From assembly GCA_947568835.1 (NCBI GenBank), contig OX387605.1:9366418-9430417 (forward strand): DNA of 64,000 nucleotides. Direction: 5' to 3'. Shown here one piece after another: positions 38,077-52,300 of the stretch (positions within the stretch are counted from its first letter, which is position 1; each line of letters starts with the position of its first letter). The notes below the pieces were generated by a model. It ran no database searches and was not told the DNA's origin. It saw nothing but the letters and a program-made list of their open reading frames with translations. Source of the stretch: Protonemura montana (Eukaryota > Arthropoda > Insecta > Plecoptera > Nemouridae). A program made the position numbers and the translations under genes.

Positions 38077-41000
38077 GAAGACTCCGTCTTGCAGCGAGCA
38101 CATGAAAAATACCCCGTGTCGTTTATCTCTCTCTCCATCGCGTTCATTTTTTTTCGTGGATTAAAGTGTTTTTTAATGAGGGTGCTGCAATACAACATTC
38201 CATCTTACCTTTCACGCGATTTCAGATCGTTTTCAAAATTTTGGTAATTATATTATGAGGAAAAAACTTGGGGTTAATAAAATCATCGATGAAAGGGTCG
38301 ATTCCGATGAAAGGGTCGACTCTGTGTTATTCCTACTCAAGAGTTTTACAGAATCGAATCCCAGCTCATAAAATGATGCGACAAATTTCCTTTGATGCCG
38401 CCCTATGTTGTTTCCTATAAATATTAAGAAGTAATGACGATTAATAGCGTTTGAGAGTAGATGCTAATTCGTCTATAGTTTCATTTTTTTATGATGGAGT
38501 ATTTAAAAAGTCGTCAAATAAAAGTAAAAAAATATTGTGAACACACATACGCAAACACACACACGAAATTTAATGCGTTGTTGAATTAAGAACTGTAGTT
38601 TTCTAATCATCAACAACGGGAGGCCAAGACAATACATAATTCTCTAACAGTTTAATGGGTGATTAGGCTGATGCCATGGGCGCGATGGAACCAAGAAATG
38701 CCCAAGCCTCCGTCTCCTGCACCTTGTTCACCCAGTTTGAGTAACGAGTGAAGATGAGAAGCAACTATGGAAACGTAAAGCATCGTACAACAGGTGACAA
38801 GTGCGCCACTAACCTCAAACGATCAAAACTCTTCGAACCAATAAAGGAATTCAATTGAATTCAATAACATGCCATTGTCGAGGAATTTTACTGCATGCGT
38901 CTTACACAGATGGAACAAGAGGTAATTGCAGATCTTGGGTGAAGTTCCCGTCGCTGGAGATCAGCAATTTGACACTCACAATGTAATTAGAGCGAAGAAA
39001 ATGACTCGAACCCACCCTTATGGTAGCAAGTAGCAGCAAGTGAATGTTTTTGTACTGCTGCAAGTTTAATATGGCAATAAAAGGTGCACGGCATATCAGA
39101 AATGTCTCGACTTCATTAAATATATAAACCTGCACCTGCTTTGAGCCCGTATTTTGACAAAGAAATTCATGACTTGAATTCTGAGAACAAATTTCTTCAA
39201 TAATGTAACATGATGCACCTGAGTGAAAATTCAAAATTCTGAAATATTCAAATTCAATATAGCTAATGTAGCATTAGCGTGATTGAAAATGATATCACAA
39301 TTTAATGATAATACACCATAATAATAGAGTAATTGCAGCATGATCATTTATTTCTTGAATAATATGTACTTAGGGTAATAACCGTCTCCAGTTTCGAGTC
39401 AAACTTTCCGAATGTTATATATTTAATTAATTTTGTTAATTTAATTAATTTGTTTATTCCATGCAGAGTCACGTCTCTATGACTTTTCAATCAAGACGAA
39501 GTTTTGATTTGCATCTAAGTGAATTAACAGTTTCTATGTATAATAAGGAAGAAGTTTAATCGAAGTCTGCAATCCGGAAGTATTTCCTTTGTCGGACTTG
39601 GAAAATGCTTGAAGCCATCTCGTTTTAGAAAATGAAGAGAACCCACAATAGCGTTCATTATCATCACGGACTATGACTACAATCACAGTCTGTGGCTCGA
39701 ACTAATGATCGGTTTAAAACATGTAGACTCAATGTGAAAAGAATGTCATCATTACGATATCATTTCCCACAAATTTACACACAGTTTTAATGTGTGGTTG
39801 CAATTTTAAAGATAATTTCGCCGATAATATACATTACTTTGGCGATGTATCCCGTATAGAAACTTGAGAAAGAGTAATTAAGATGCAAGATGCCTTTCTA
39901 AAAAGATGTGGTCGGGAAGATGAAAAAAAGTGTGTTTCTTTTATGGAAGCATATAATAACTGAAAGACGATGATTCAAAGGATGGCCGAATGTGAGTCAA
40001 GATAATTATCGTTTTACCGTCAGCTTCCGCACTTTATTGATCGACGAACATGGATGGGAAATATTATGAAATATCCATTAGTCCTTTTCTGTTTTGAATC
40101 CATCTGAATTTGTCGTGGGACCCAAATAATTATTAGTTTCCGCGGTCATTTTGCTAGTGCATAAGAGCGACAGCTGTGGAGTATTGTGATGAAAACTAAC
40201 AGAAGCTACTCAATCTTCTGAGTCTGTATTGCATCCTCTTATATAATAGCTCGTTCTAGCTGACCAATCTTTAACAATCTTGATGCAATTAACTACTTTA
40301 TATTAAGGGCTTTAAATTCATTACGATCATGAGAAATTTCGTGAGCTATCCCAAGCGAGTAAATGCAAGAACTATTGGAAAGGCTAACCATGCAATCTTC
40401 ATAAATGGCCTCATACCTCCAGAAACATGATAATTGCAACGATCTAGAAAAGATAGTAATAAAGCAGTCTTCTTTCAGTCCACTCTAACGGGGTAGCGAA
40501 TTTCAAAGAAATTTATTGATGACATTACAGAGAAATTTTAAGTGATATTGGCACACGTACAAACGGGAGGTTTTGCGTTTCGGTATTTCAATACTTTCTT
40601 TTGAGAGATATACGCTTCCACTTTCAAGCACCCGGAATTACCATGATGTTCATCATCGCACTCGGTCACCGTGACAGTGTCAACGCCATTTTAGGCTCGT
40701 GGACCCATCACTCATTTGTTCGGGTCACCCATTGACACGTTTGGATGATGGGCGACTGAATAATACGGGTCGTTTAGTCCCACGATATACAACACAAACG
40801 GCTGCTACCATAAACGCAACTATTCATTATGATAATTTGATCGCGCGTGCTGACGTGCGCGGGGTGCATCAGAGAAACTTGCCTCGGCAACAATACCTTT
40901 GAGGTTTTGTGCCCAACCCACATGGGAGCGATGAGATGGTGCGAGATGCCGTGCGTACAGCATCCGCGCGATAAAAGGCAAAGGTAGCTGGCACCAGGCC

Positions 41001-44000
41001 GAGTAACGCACGTAGGTAAACGACCCACTTTAGCGACCAAGACTCATCTTGCACCTTTACTTTCTCTGTGGTCGATGAATCTTCAAACCCTCTAACGAAC
41101 CACCGTCTGTTTGTTGTGTAGAAATCGCTTTGCAAATATCAGATGCGCAATTCTTATTTATAGGTTAGGTTAGGGTATCGGCGGTGACCGTTTTTATCTT
41201 GTGACTGACGGGACATGGTACGTCTGCCGATATGCACTAACGATGGTATAACGGATTTATTCTAAACGAAAGTAAATTGTGCAAGAGATGTTAATTGATA
41301 AAAGAAACGGAATGATTCAGGGAAAATGTGCTTGCATCACGTTAGCGCGTATTAACTATAGTGTTTTCGTTTTTTGTTTAAAGATTGTTATAAATTAGAG
41401 ATGAAGAATACCTAGCTCTGTGTAAGTAATGTTTTTTTTTGGGTATAAGGTTTGTACAAACAAATAACCTCAAAAAATCAACTCATACCTCAAACAATTA
41501 TAATGACTAATTATGCTTGTTAAGACAAAGTGTGGTCTAAAAGAATTTTCTCTACAGTTGGTATTTAAAGGGATCAGTTTAAAGATAAACCTAGATACGT
41601 TACGACAACTCTCGTGCTTTGAACCAGAAATTGTCAGAAAATCTTTGAACGAAAGTCAAATATGGTAAAAGTGCAGTAAAAGTTAGTCCCATGGTTTTTC
41701 TTGCTGCAAAATTATTTTATAGGTAATTATAGCCTTTAACTCTTGTTCCGTTGTTGTTTCGATACACTTTTCGTTTTTCATGGGAATATTGAAAGCTTGG
41801 CAAGAAACCAAATTCAAAGGATAATTGCACCTCTTGCAGCAAACTAGATTGGTAACGACCATGCACCATGGCTCATTTTCATATCACAATGTTAGGCAAG
41901 GTACAATGCAGTTTCAAAAATAGTCATCGTGCGATAATCATATAATAGTCATAGTTAGTTTTTTTTTAAAAAGAGAAGTGACAGTACAGTCGAATATAAT
42001 TATCATTGTTGTCTTTCGCCGACTAGAAAGTATAAAAGCCATGAAACAGTTTTATGGTGTAATTATCATCAACACTGTATACATGGTATATGGTAGATCC
42101 TTCTTCTTCTTCGAATAAATCTCGTGAGATAAAAGCTTTTTGCGGTTAGTAAAGTTATGAAATCAAATATCCATAATGGGATCAAACATCATGAGAATTA
42201 GATTCGTTTACTGCAGTACAGGTGTTCTCATTACTTCTCGTTCACCCTGGCCATCTTTCTCATCTGACCATTGTCCTCATTACACAATACCAATTAACCA
42301 ATTGCAAGCCGCATTTTGACCACTTCATATCCGTGCGTGAACATAGATTTTATTTCGTCACATTGGTCGATGTTAAATTCAGGTTGTGCGATTACTGAAA
42401 GTGAAACTCGGATGGCTAATGCGCTGCAGGTCAGAGCTGAACTTTGCTGCATCAAATAAGAGCGAAGATTAACGGTGTTAGATCATACGACCGTACAAGG
42501 GTTTTAAATGCAAGTTGACAACTTGTAGGCAAATGACGGGGATATGCAAAACTGGAGTAACGACTATGTTTGCACCGCCAGAAAAAAGTGGAAGTTTTGA
42601 CTTGATTATAATGTTGTACTTGTTGTGCACTTATTCAACGTAGTATGGTACGTCCTAAAAACACAGGAGAATTGGGTGTTAGAGTTTCCAAGTGGAAATA
42701 AAGAGGATCTTTTTTCGATTCGTGTTGATCTTGTCAGGTGTCAACATTTCAGTCCGTCTTGACTCAATCATCTAAAATGCTGGGTTGCTATGTGTCACCT
42801 TTTCCCAACAGGTGACAACCAGAAATAGAATTGCAATGCAAAGCAATAAATTTTACAAGTCCTAATAAATCGTTTTTAGCAGCTAAAATTTGTCAGAGGT
42901 AAAAATTTACCATTACAGGTGCGTGTACATAGACCCATTGTTAGATCTCGATGTATCTGAGTTTTTGAGATACACCATCCTCTAGATTTGCGCACTGTAC
43001 CTATTCACGAGAGCAAACGACACTGTTCTGTTGTACATTTCTCTATCTCATGCAAACAGGTTCAATTATCAGGATTTTTATTGCAATCAATAAAGTTGCA
43101 CATTCAAATAAAAAATTGCAAGCTCTATATACCTTTCTAGTCCAAAAGAATTCTAATGATCGCAGCTAGGACGCACTGCGAATAAACCCATTCAATTGGT
43201 CACAATTGATGTAATCACAACAACGATTCAATTCGACATCAAGCTCACGTATTTCTGTTTTGTCACACACGACTGAATTGGCCAAGAAATTTCCTACCGA
43301 GTGTATACGTCCGTGTCTTGGCAGACGACAGATGATCTTGCAAGACGTTCACCATGGTCAGTCGGTGCGGTCCGCTGATGTTCACAACCAAAAGGTCTGT
43401 CATCTTCTTGTCTAACGTTGCCTTTGTCATTCAGAGAGGAAACTGCATATGCAATCGATATAACCTGCAATGCAAATCTGCCACAAAGCAGACCGCTGGT
43501 CGTTTATGTGCGAACAGGATTTCGCATATCTCTTGGCTATAAACGTAATGTAAGTGGTTCATCTTTTCTGCACCGCGCTAAATCTAAGTCAATTGATGTT
43601 AAACAAGTCTACAAAAGTTTTACTGTTACGTGGTTTAGCTCTAGGCTACTGTGAAACAACTAAAATTGGTATTTTTCAGTCCCACATAAATTAAATAAAT
43701 GCAAGAAACTAGATAAGATCAAATGGCTAATGGCTAGTATAGCATTTTGATGAAAACTGGTCCTTTCGTCGCTACTTTCACCCTGCAGAAGACGAACTGG
43801 GCAATGCCTTTTGATTAAAACTTCTTTGCATCTGGAACTTCGAACCTTCGGGCCTGTGCAATCGTTGGCCAATAGACTGCACATGCATATAAATGCATTC
43901 CCTTTTTCGAAACACAATCAGCAACCGTTCATAATCCAGCTTATGAGATTCCTGATCGTGTAAAAACATTTCTTGGCAAACTGGATGCAAATGAAAAGTA

Positions 44001-46052
44001 ATTATTTGTCAAACTTAATTGTTATTAACTGAGAAGTGAAGAGAGCATAATAATTATTAATTAGCTCTGTGACATGTGACAAATATGCAAGCGGGGACTT
44101 TCACTATGAGTACTCGTGAAGGCTCACGCCAGTGCTTACTGCGACAGTCGCACGAGTACCTTAGCGAGTACGCGACTCATCGACGCATACAGGGATAGTT
44201 GCCGCTATCGAAAGTTTGATCGAGCTTTGGCAAACTGTCACAAATTCTCAGACGTGGCTTCCTCCTCGTGGCTCGTGTCACCGTCAACGATTCGTATTCA
44301 GAATAACGATTTGATTGCCTTGTAACTTAATCAATCGTGAATAAATCACAAAGCTCTCTTAGGAATTTTAATCGGGAATCTGATGCAGGTGTTTAGTTTC
44401 ATGGTTAAAATTTTACGGATATTTATTTAAAAATACGGATTGTTCCATGTAAAAAAAAAGGAAACGACGTTGTTTTAACGTCGAAATTTAAAACCGAAAT
44501 CGAGTTAAACAGAAAGCTTGAGCCACGCATTCTTTTAGAATGCTCAGCGAAAAATCGTGAAAACTATTTAACTAAATGAGATGGTAGGTACGAAACCAAA
44601 ACAATCAGAACAATGGACCGTGATTAAATGTAGGAATAATAATGGTGTGAATCTGTATTGGAGAGTATACTTCCTCACAGCCCGCCCAATAGAGAACCTG
44701 TGCTGTGTTAGTGTCTAGCACGGGCAGATAATTTAAAGCATTCAGACCAATTTAAAACAAGCCCGAGCCACGACAGTCTATTCGCAAACCGCAGAATGAA
44801 AGACCTCAATGCACGACTACTGCCGGAAACTATTTTTGATCTACCATGCGCTCGTTACTTGTACTTGTTATCGCTCAATTGCAGCTAATGCAGTTCGATG
44901 CGTGTTATTGTTATGCATTGTTTGTTACCTGTAAACATAAGATGTTTTCAGCAAAATAATGATTAAATATAAACTTCCGGAAGGCAGAATTTGATTGCTT
45001 GGAATACAATATTCAATGCAGGTTACTTTTACTGGCGGATGTCGAGGATCGATTTTTTTCTGAGGATGCGCTTTCTCTAGAAGGTATCGGTTTAAGAAGG
45101 TCGAGGTCAGCCGCGATGCCGCGAGGAAGATGGTCCCGAACCTGACCTCCCGAATGAAGATGCTGCTCAGAGATCAGCTGACATAGAGGTCGGGTCAAAA
45201 CACCAAATTTCAGTTTGCGCTCCTTGCAGTTTTTATTAACTGTTCGTGCAAACATCAAAAGGTCATTCTACGTCTAGTAACAAAATTAAGTATGTGGTGC
45301 AGTGTTGATACATATAAGCTGCAACGACGATAAAAATAAGTAAGGTACTGTTGGAATATTTACTTTCCAATCGCGCCTGGAGATGAAAGCTACGTTTATT
45401 ACTAATTACTATACACGAAAAATTAATTAGTGTCTGGTAATGAAGTCGTAGTTTATGTTGATGCACTAACGCCTAACCTGCGGTTGTTCAAATCCAGTTC
45501 TAATGACAACAGAACTTGTTTAAATTACTCTTTTTACCCTCAGAGCAGGATAATTATCACGATTAATATGCATCACTCAACATGCGATGTAGGACCTACA
45601 TCAATAGCCAACGCACGACGCAGGTAAACTGAAAATAAACCATAAAAATGTCCCTCACGAGACGAATTATAGTTCCTTCGGCTATGAGATGAGGACGTTG
45701 ATTTTCAAACGAGAGATCGGTAGGTGAATCTCACTAATATTGTACACAATGCACGTGGTTCGAGTCCTACTTCTATGCTAATATTTTGCAATATTAATTG
45801 TTAACACAAACATACTTTACCAGGGATACAACCGAAAACCAGTGTTCTCACATCAGAAAGCGTTTGACATGAAGATTCTACGTTCATGGCAAACAAATGG
45901 ATGTTCTAGTTTGGTGACGGTGGCAAACTCGTTCGTCTTCACCGACTGTACATTCAGAAAGTGAGAGTGGATCACCGAGTGCGACGACGCGAACGAACAA
46001 TTAAGAAATAATGTGTACCATTATGTGAAGTTAGCTTAGAACCAAGATGTGT

Positions 46053-46396
46053 ATTATTATTATTTATTTATCGGCAACAGAGGCGAGTCTACAAGTGCGA
46101 TTTAATACAAATACAAATATGCGATACAAATACAATTTGTACAACACGTGGACAACACAAACAGAACAAGACATAAAGACAGAGTGACGTATAATATAAA
46201 ACATGGATAACACCTAACATGTAAACTTGATAAATAAAACTTAATTATAAGCTATGAAGAAATTCAATAATTTGGACAGTAAGTGGAACGTTACAAGCAG
46301 AGTGGAGACTTAAAACTAAAACTTAGAACAATTGTAAACTTAAAGAACTAGAGATCTAGAGAGCTATAGAGAACTAGAGAACTTAGAGAACTAGAT
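46053..46396. repeat. AT-rich simple repeats and AGAGAACTAG-type tandem units
   Basis: ATT repeats at 46053-46070 lead into CGGCAACAG, then an AATACAAATAC-rich stretch, and at 46344-46396 degenerate copies of AGAGAACTAG. The beginning looks like the simple-repeat tail that follows many non-LTR elements, but no coding part was seen. Confidence 0.4.
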
Positions 46397-47314
46397 ACTT
46401 GTGACTCGAATACTTATGGTAAAATGCTGTGTACTCGTTTTTACGTTTTGGTGATCAGCTATTTATTAAATTATTTACGCGTTTTAGTCGGGATTTGTTA
46501 TATGTTCAGAAAATCAGAACACGTTTATTACAGGTGGTAAGAAAATCACCGTAGGTCGTTTATATATGACGATGTGTGTAGTCATTTATTGTTATTAAGT
46601 GTATACATATTTTTTGTCCTGCTTTTGTTTAAATTTGATATTTATGGATGCAAAACGTTTTAAAATTAGAAATGTTGTGTAGGTAAATGGGTCTAATTGC
46701 TTGCAAATTGCGTGTTCTTGAATGCGAAATGTGATTGTTACAGCACAAATGTGCCCAGTACCATTCTGCTCGAAGGGTAAGTAAGTTTTGGCAAAATTGC
46801 TCTCGAGTGAGTTACGAAAGATCCAGCAACTACGTTTAAAAGCATTCAGAATATATTGTTGTCTGTTTCAGCGCGTTTTAATAAGCTTCTTCTTAGTTTC
46901 CCGGTTTCATGATTCTAAATAAGAGAACGTGTACTTAAGTTTCAAAAATCAAAACTCTCACCAAATAAATTGTAATAGACATAACTATCATTTTTTCGAT
47001 AAATGTATATTGTGATTATTTTCCAAACAAAATTTCATCTTGATTAATATCAAGGCGTTGACATGACAAGCATAACCATAGTTTTCAAGCCAAACCATTA
47101 AGCTGTCAATGTTTTATACGCGTACAGCTTTGATGCATTGATTGTCACACATAATTTAGGAACATCGCTTTTAATGACATGTCGATTTTATCATTGTGAA
47201 AGAAACTGTGGTCGAAACGAGTTGAATTTTGCTGAGCAGAAGATTTGTCCACGGACCTAAAGGTGCTCCGGATCTATAGGGTCTGTGATTTGTCAGTGAG
47301 TTTTCGCTTAGAAA

Positions 47315-49308
47315 ATGGAGGATTTTTACTCAGCCATTTCCTCAACGATTTCTGTGTCTTCTTGGTGTGGATTGTGCCCCTTGCAGCTTAAAGGCAAAGT
47401 TGGTCAGAGAAACCTCCGCTTTTCAACTTCTGGCGTCTTTTACAACGTTGCACTGATTATATATTTTGTTTGTTTGTATTGCACCTTGGCGTATGTGAAA
47501 TGGTGGTCATTTACGACTTTAACTGTCGCCAAGATGCTACACATTTTCCACACCAACATCGATATACTGATCTGCATCACGACCATTTCGTTAAGTTGCA
47601 CGAATGGAAGGAAAGCGATCCGCGTTTTGAAAAGTATGGCTATAATCGACAAAGAGTTTGCCTCCAGTGGAGAAGAAATACCGTACAAACGATCAAAAAG
47701 ATTTGCGATAAATCAGTTATTTTTGTTTTTTGTTTTCTTGGGGTCAAAACTCATTGTCTGTTTGTATAGATTAGCACGGCACAAAAATGCAGATTATTCA
47801 AATTTCTACTTGTCATGGACAGTCTACCTGTCACATCAAATTCCTATTTTCTTTATGGTGATTCACTATATAGACTTCCTATTGCTTTTAAAGCAGAGAT
47901 TTGAATTAATCAACAAGAAGTTCGTGACCATTATGGATGACATGAACGTCAGCTTCATAAGAAAGAAGATGTTTGTAAATAACAAAGACAAAACAGAGTC
48001 TGGACTACTCTTAAAAAGAGTGGCTGCACTTCACGACACACTTTCCGACTGTGCCGTCGATGTCAACTCCATGTTCGCGGTACAAATACTCTTATTCACC
48101 GTCTCAGCGCTCATGAACGTCTTAGGGGAAACGACTTACTTCATTTCGTGGATAAATAAAATGCCCAAGCTGGACGACTTTATCATCTCCAGTGTATTAA
48201 TCGCAACTATAATTTATCAATTTCTCTCCGTCGTGCGAGCAAGCATAATCACATCAACAGAGGTGAGATAATCATCTCGTTTACAACGGTTGAGTTTCTT
48301 GTTTATTGTTCCTAAACGCTATCTAGACACTCGGACGTGAGATTTTATTGTCATAGTGAACCATCTTTTAAGTTGTGCTTAAATTTTAGGCAAATTATAC
48401 TGCAGTCGTGCTTCACAAATTGATGCTGTGCCCGTCCAGCAGTTATGATTACACCACGATGAGACAAGTAACATGCGAACCGCTCAATTATAGGTGCTAT
48501 ACTGTTACCAACCACTAGGCCACTCTTCGCTAGATAATTCCTCATTTTCTTTTCTAGCTCGAAGTGTTTTCAAGACAGCTTCTTCATCGGAAGCTGCACT
48601 TCAGCGCCTGGGGGTTTTTCAGGCTTGACGCAACGTTATTCTGTTCGGTAGGTGGTATCCATTTATAAACAAATTAAATATGTTCTTGACTAATATGGAG
48701 CAAGATATTCAATGTTTCGTCGGCAGACAAGAAGGCGAGAGTAGTTTCAAGGCCAAACAGTGGACTGATAGATTTTCTTGACGCCAAAACCGTAATTCTG
48801 GGATCCACTTTGAAAGTAACGAATCATCCTCTCGGCTCGGCGGCTCTCGCTACTGAGGAACAAGAGTTAAGGAAGAAAGCACCGTCTTGTCGGAAGAAAC
48901 ACATGTTTCTTTTCAGCCTTGATAAGCAGTGCCTCTATGTTTTTTTTTTTTAATGATAATGACAACTAACCATTACAATGAAACGGGTTCTATTATAACA
49001 GAAAATGTTTTCACTCGTTGACGATAAATTTAATGTGCGTGAGTCAAAGTTATTTTATTCCAATCCCTTTTTTTAAGTTGATCCTTTGTTTTGTTGTGAA
49101 TTTAACGTTATGCACGTATAGCTCCGACAGAGCAGTATGTTCCAATCAAATGAGGCAAGAGTTTTGAATCCTCTTTTCCTGTCTGACAGCTGACATATCC
49201 TTCCATAAGATTTATTTGTTTCAGATGATTGGAGGCGTGTTCACGTACATGGTGATCCTGATCCAATTCCGGATGATTTCTATCCAGGTTCATTCAGCAA
49301 AGGGTTAA
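47315..49308 (+). CDS. Gustatory receptor (insect 7tm_7 family)
   Basis: Insect chemoreceptor, a seven-helix ligand-gated cation channel subunit of gustatory neurons with inverted topology relative to GPCRs (family knowledge). Exons: 47315-48262, 48390-48467, 48558-48647, 49225-49308; 399 residues. One long first exon is followed by three short exons with phase-0 introns, the layout typical of the family. The last exon carries TYMVILIQF, matching the TYhhhhhQF signature of the final helix. Several hydrophobic stretches occur in exon 1 (for example around residues 40-60, 145-165 and 180-205). The mid-region LHDTLSDCAVDVNSMFAVQ resembles the Gr28-like clade, but I cannot assign an ortholog. No sister receptor gene was seen beside it. 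Start is the first in-frame ATG, MEDFYSAISS; the frame upstream was not proven closed. Confidence 0.9.
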
Positions 49309-52300
49309 GGGAACACGCTCCGACTAATTGGGTAACAACAGCGGCCAATCATCAATATCCACCGACCAGTTCGAGTTACAAAAACAAGAGTATCACATGA
49401 CGTCGACGTGCGAAAAACTCAAAGAACCCGAATGTAATTTTTTGTGGACTCGCCGACGTGCCTGCAGTAATGCTGTAATGTGTGTTTTATTTACAGGGGT
49501 ACCAATCTAAACCACCACTTTTTCACATTACACAAGAATAACTGCTAATTGTAGTATATCCATAGAAAAATGTTGTCCACCGACTTTTATAATGCATCTC
49601 GCCATTTGCAAAGCACTCATAATGAAACTTGAAAATGTTTAATGCGACAAACACAGCCAAATTGTCTATGCTATTTTAGATTATAAACGGTTTTATATCC
49701 CAAATAAGGTGGGAAAGTGACCGTCATGTCATTGGTAGCTTTTGGGAGAATATATATGATATCACAGAGCAGTTATTCGTACAAGCACATGGTCATTTAT
49801 CAGGAAGTAATTCGAAAAAACACTTCACCATTTTTTACATTGGTACAATACCAAAACAAATATGTTTGGTAGTTTGCTAAAGTGGAACGGTGTTTGTTCA
49901 GCCAGTGCGTTAATAGATGCATTTAATTCGTGAATAACGAACGTTCTCTAAGGTTTTGTCGCTTTCCAATATGGAATTCCATCTAATCATGTTTTATCAA
50001 GTAAGACGCAACTAGGAACTGAGACGGGGGAGTAACGTTCAATTAGTTTTATGTTCAATATCTGATCGTACATGTAATTCCTGCTGTACTTTTACCTTTC
50101 TTATTACGTTATTCGGTAACTAATGATTTTTATTTGGCTTGATAGCATTCCCAAGCCTTTCAGCGTTTACCGTGATTGATGTTCAGAACCGTTGGTCACC
50201 GAGGTTACACTGAAAAACAATTTATTGTAGTACATCTTCAACTCGAGTTTCCGAGCCGGACAACATGTATCCCAGCGATGATGAGCACAGACCGTGTTCT
50301 CCGCATGCTATTTTCGCTCTCACTCTATTAGCTACGGTCTGTGGAATTCGGTTAATCTGATCCATTAGTACAACACAGGTCAAGAGCCATGCAAATAATT
50401 AAGTAAACATCGTTTACCTATTACCATTCAAATTCTCCACTATTTTTGGGTTAATCAAAACAGCGACGTCTCATTGGTCGCTGTTTTCACGAATTTAAGC
50501 AGACTAATGAAATGCATTGCTTGTAATAAAACTTTCGTCAAAAATTAAATGAAACATGTTTTTGTAATAAAGGAAACATGGCTCGTGAGCCATTCATTTC
50601 GAACTACGATAAAACACTCGAAGCGATTACAATTTCTGTGATATCTGGGGAAACTGTTAGCGCTCATCTCCCTCGATGTGATCTATTGCGTTAGAAACGA
50701 GACAAATTACAGACGCGTCCATTCAAATTTTGACGTGACTAACCACGCTCTATTGGACATATCGTTTATTTTTGGTCGACCTGTGAGACAATTGTGTGTT
50801 CTTTTCTCATGAAAAACCTACTCTCTACTATTAAAAATACAACATGGCTCAAGTTCACCAGAATGGCATAAAAAACTTTAAAAAGAAGACGCATCATGTA
50901 TTTCAGTGATTATAACCGAGAGTACCTAGCTTCTTTCACTTCGCTATTCGTAACGCATATCTAAACTATTAAATTCACGCAAATTACCATCGAGGACATA
51001 CAACACAGCTCCGCTCAGAGAGACCCGGACAAGAAGAAATCTTCTCTCTTTTTTATATCATCCTCAAAATAATTGATGGTCAGTGGGAAAATAAAGAGTC
51101 GGCGTTCGTGTTCTGTCGATAAAACCGGAACTACACAATAAGGATGGAAAGTTACATCGGGACGAATAAAATCGCACGAGGGTCATGAAGGTCGGCGTAA
51201 TCGAAGTAAATGGGGCGTACCATGCCGGTCTGATTGGCCACAAATTCGGTGATTATCGACGATCGGATAGCATTCCGATTGTTTTTAGTTAAAATGAGCA
51301 AAATTGGCGATTTATTTGAATTACTCGTTTAGTGGAAAGTGCGTCATAAGGTTGAGGAATGCAGAGTTCAGATCAGAGGTCAGACTTGCGAAATGGGCCG
51401 AACGATTGGTTAAAATTAAAGAGAAATGGAAAGAAGTGTCTGGAAAGAATTCATTGCCACGAAATTCGAAAGAAGCCCCACAGTCATGGTATTCTTGACA
51501 GTGGCTCACGTAGGTCGCAGAAGTGGCCACTATCAGAATTGCATGGTACAGAAGTAGAATAAACACAAAAAAAACTCGGGGTTTGAAAAAAGCACTTCTT
51601 ACAGCTTCACTACTTCACCACGGCTAATTGGAGGAGCCAGATTGAATTGCCAGCGCCCCAAATCCATTAGGTAAGTCAGATCGACAAGAATTTTCAAAAG
51701 TCTACCGCAATGCTCCATTAAGAAAGCATTTGGGGGACATAGAAACTTTCCTGTAAGACTAATGGCATTGGAAGTAGATGCCCGTAAAGAAACGTACCTA
51801 ACCAAACGCATTAAAGCGTAGACGCCATAATAAAGCTTAAAAGCAAAAAGCAAAACTTGGACGACCATTTAACAAGAATGTCAACGACGCATTTCCCAGA
51901 CCGGCTCATCAATGCAGCAATAAAATTCCAGGTAAATTGAGCGCGATGTAATTCTTGGACACAGTCGAGTGACTTGTTCGCGCGGTGGTGGTAAGAAGAT
52001 GCCCGAGATAATGAGTGGTGAGGAAGACGAGACAGACGCAGGCAGGTAAGGCGACTCAACGCGGGCAGCCAGTGAAGAGGAGACCCACGCTTGACGAGTT
52101 AACCGCCGAGAAAGTGAGAGGATTTCACACACATATCACTGCGCCGGCGACAGTGAAAGCAAAAGCAGTCGAGCCATCCTCATGTCCCCTTCACTGGCCG
52201 AAGAACTTCGAACTATTGCCCTTCTTTATGTCCATGCAGGCACCCAATCAAAAGATTGAGAGAACAGGTTAACCGCTATCTTGTCGATCAATTAACGCCT

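Larger units (their letters stand above)
37752..47314. other. 9.5-kb region with no supported gene
   Basis: The first 0.4 kb should be the 5' UTR and promoter of the Gln-rich gene. The rest is AT-rich with small unsupported frames, a 14-bp duplication near 38288-38319, three TTAGG-like units at 41161-41175, and the simple repeats at 46053-46396. A GC-richer minus-strand frame at about 45013-45258 is noted as a finding. Confidence 0.5.

Noticed and set aside
45757..45770. tRNA-like B box (GGTTCGAGTCC)
   Set aside because: No pairing T stem, no proper A box and no acceptor stem around it.
52015..52272. Plus-strand 85-codon frame in the GC-rich patch
   Set aside because: Basic, repeat-free but unmatched; the strong donor at 52045 in another frame explains the patch better.
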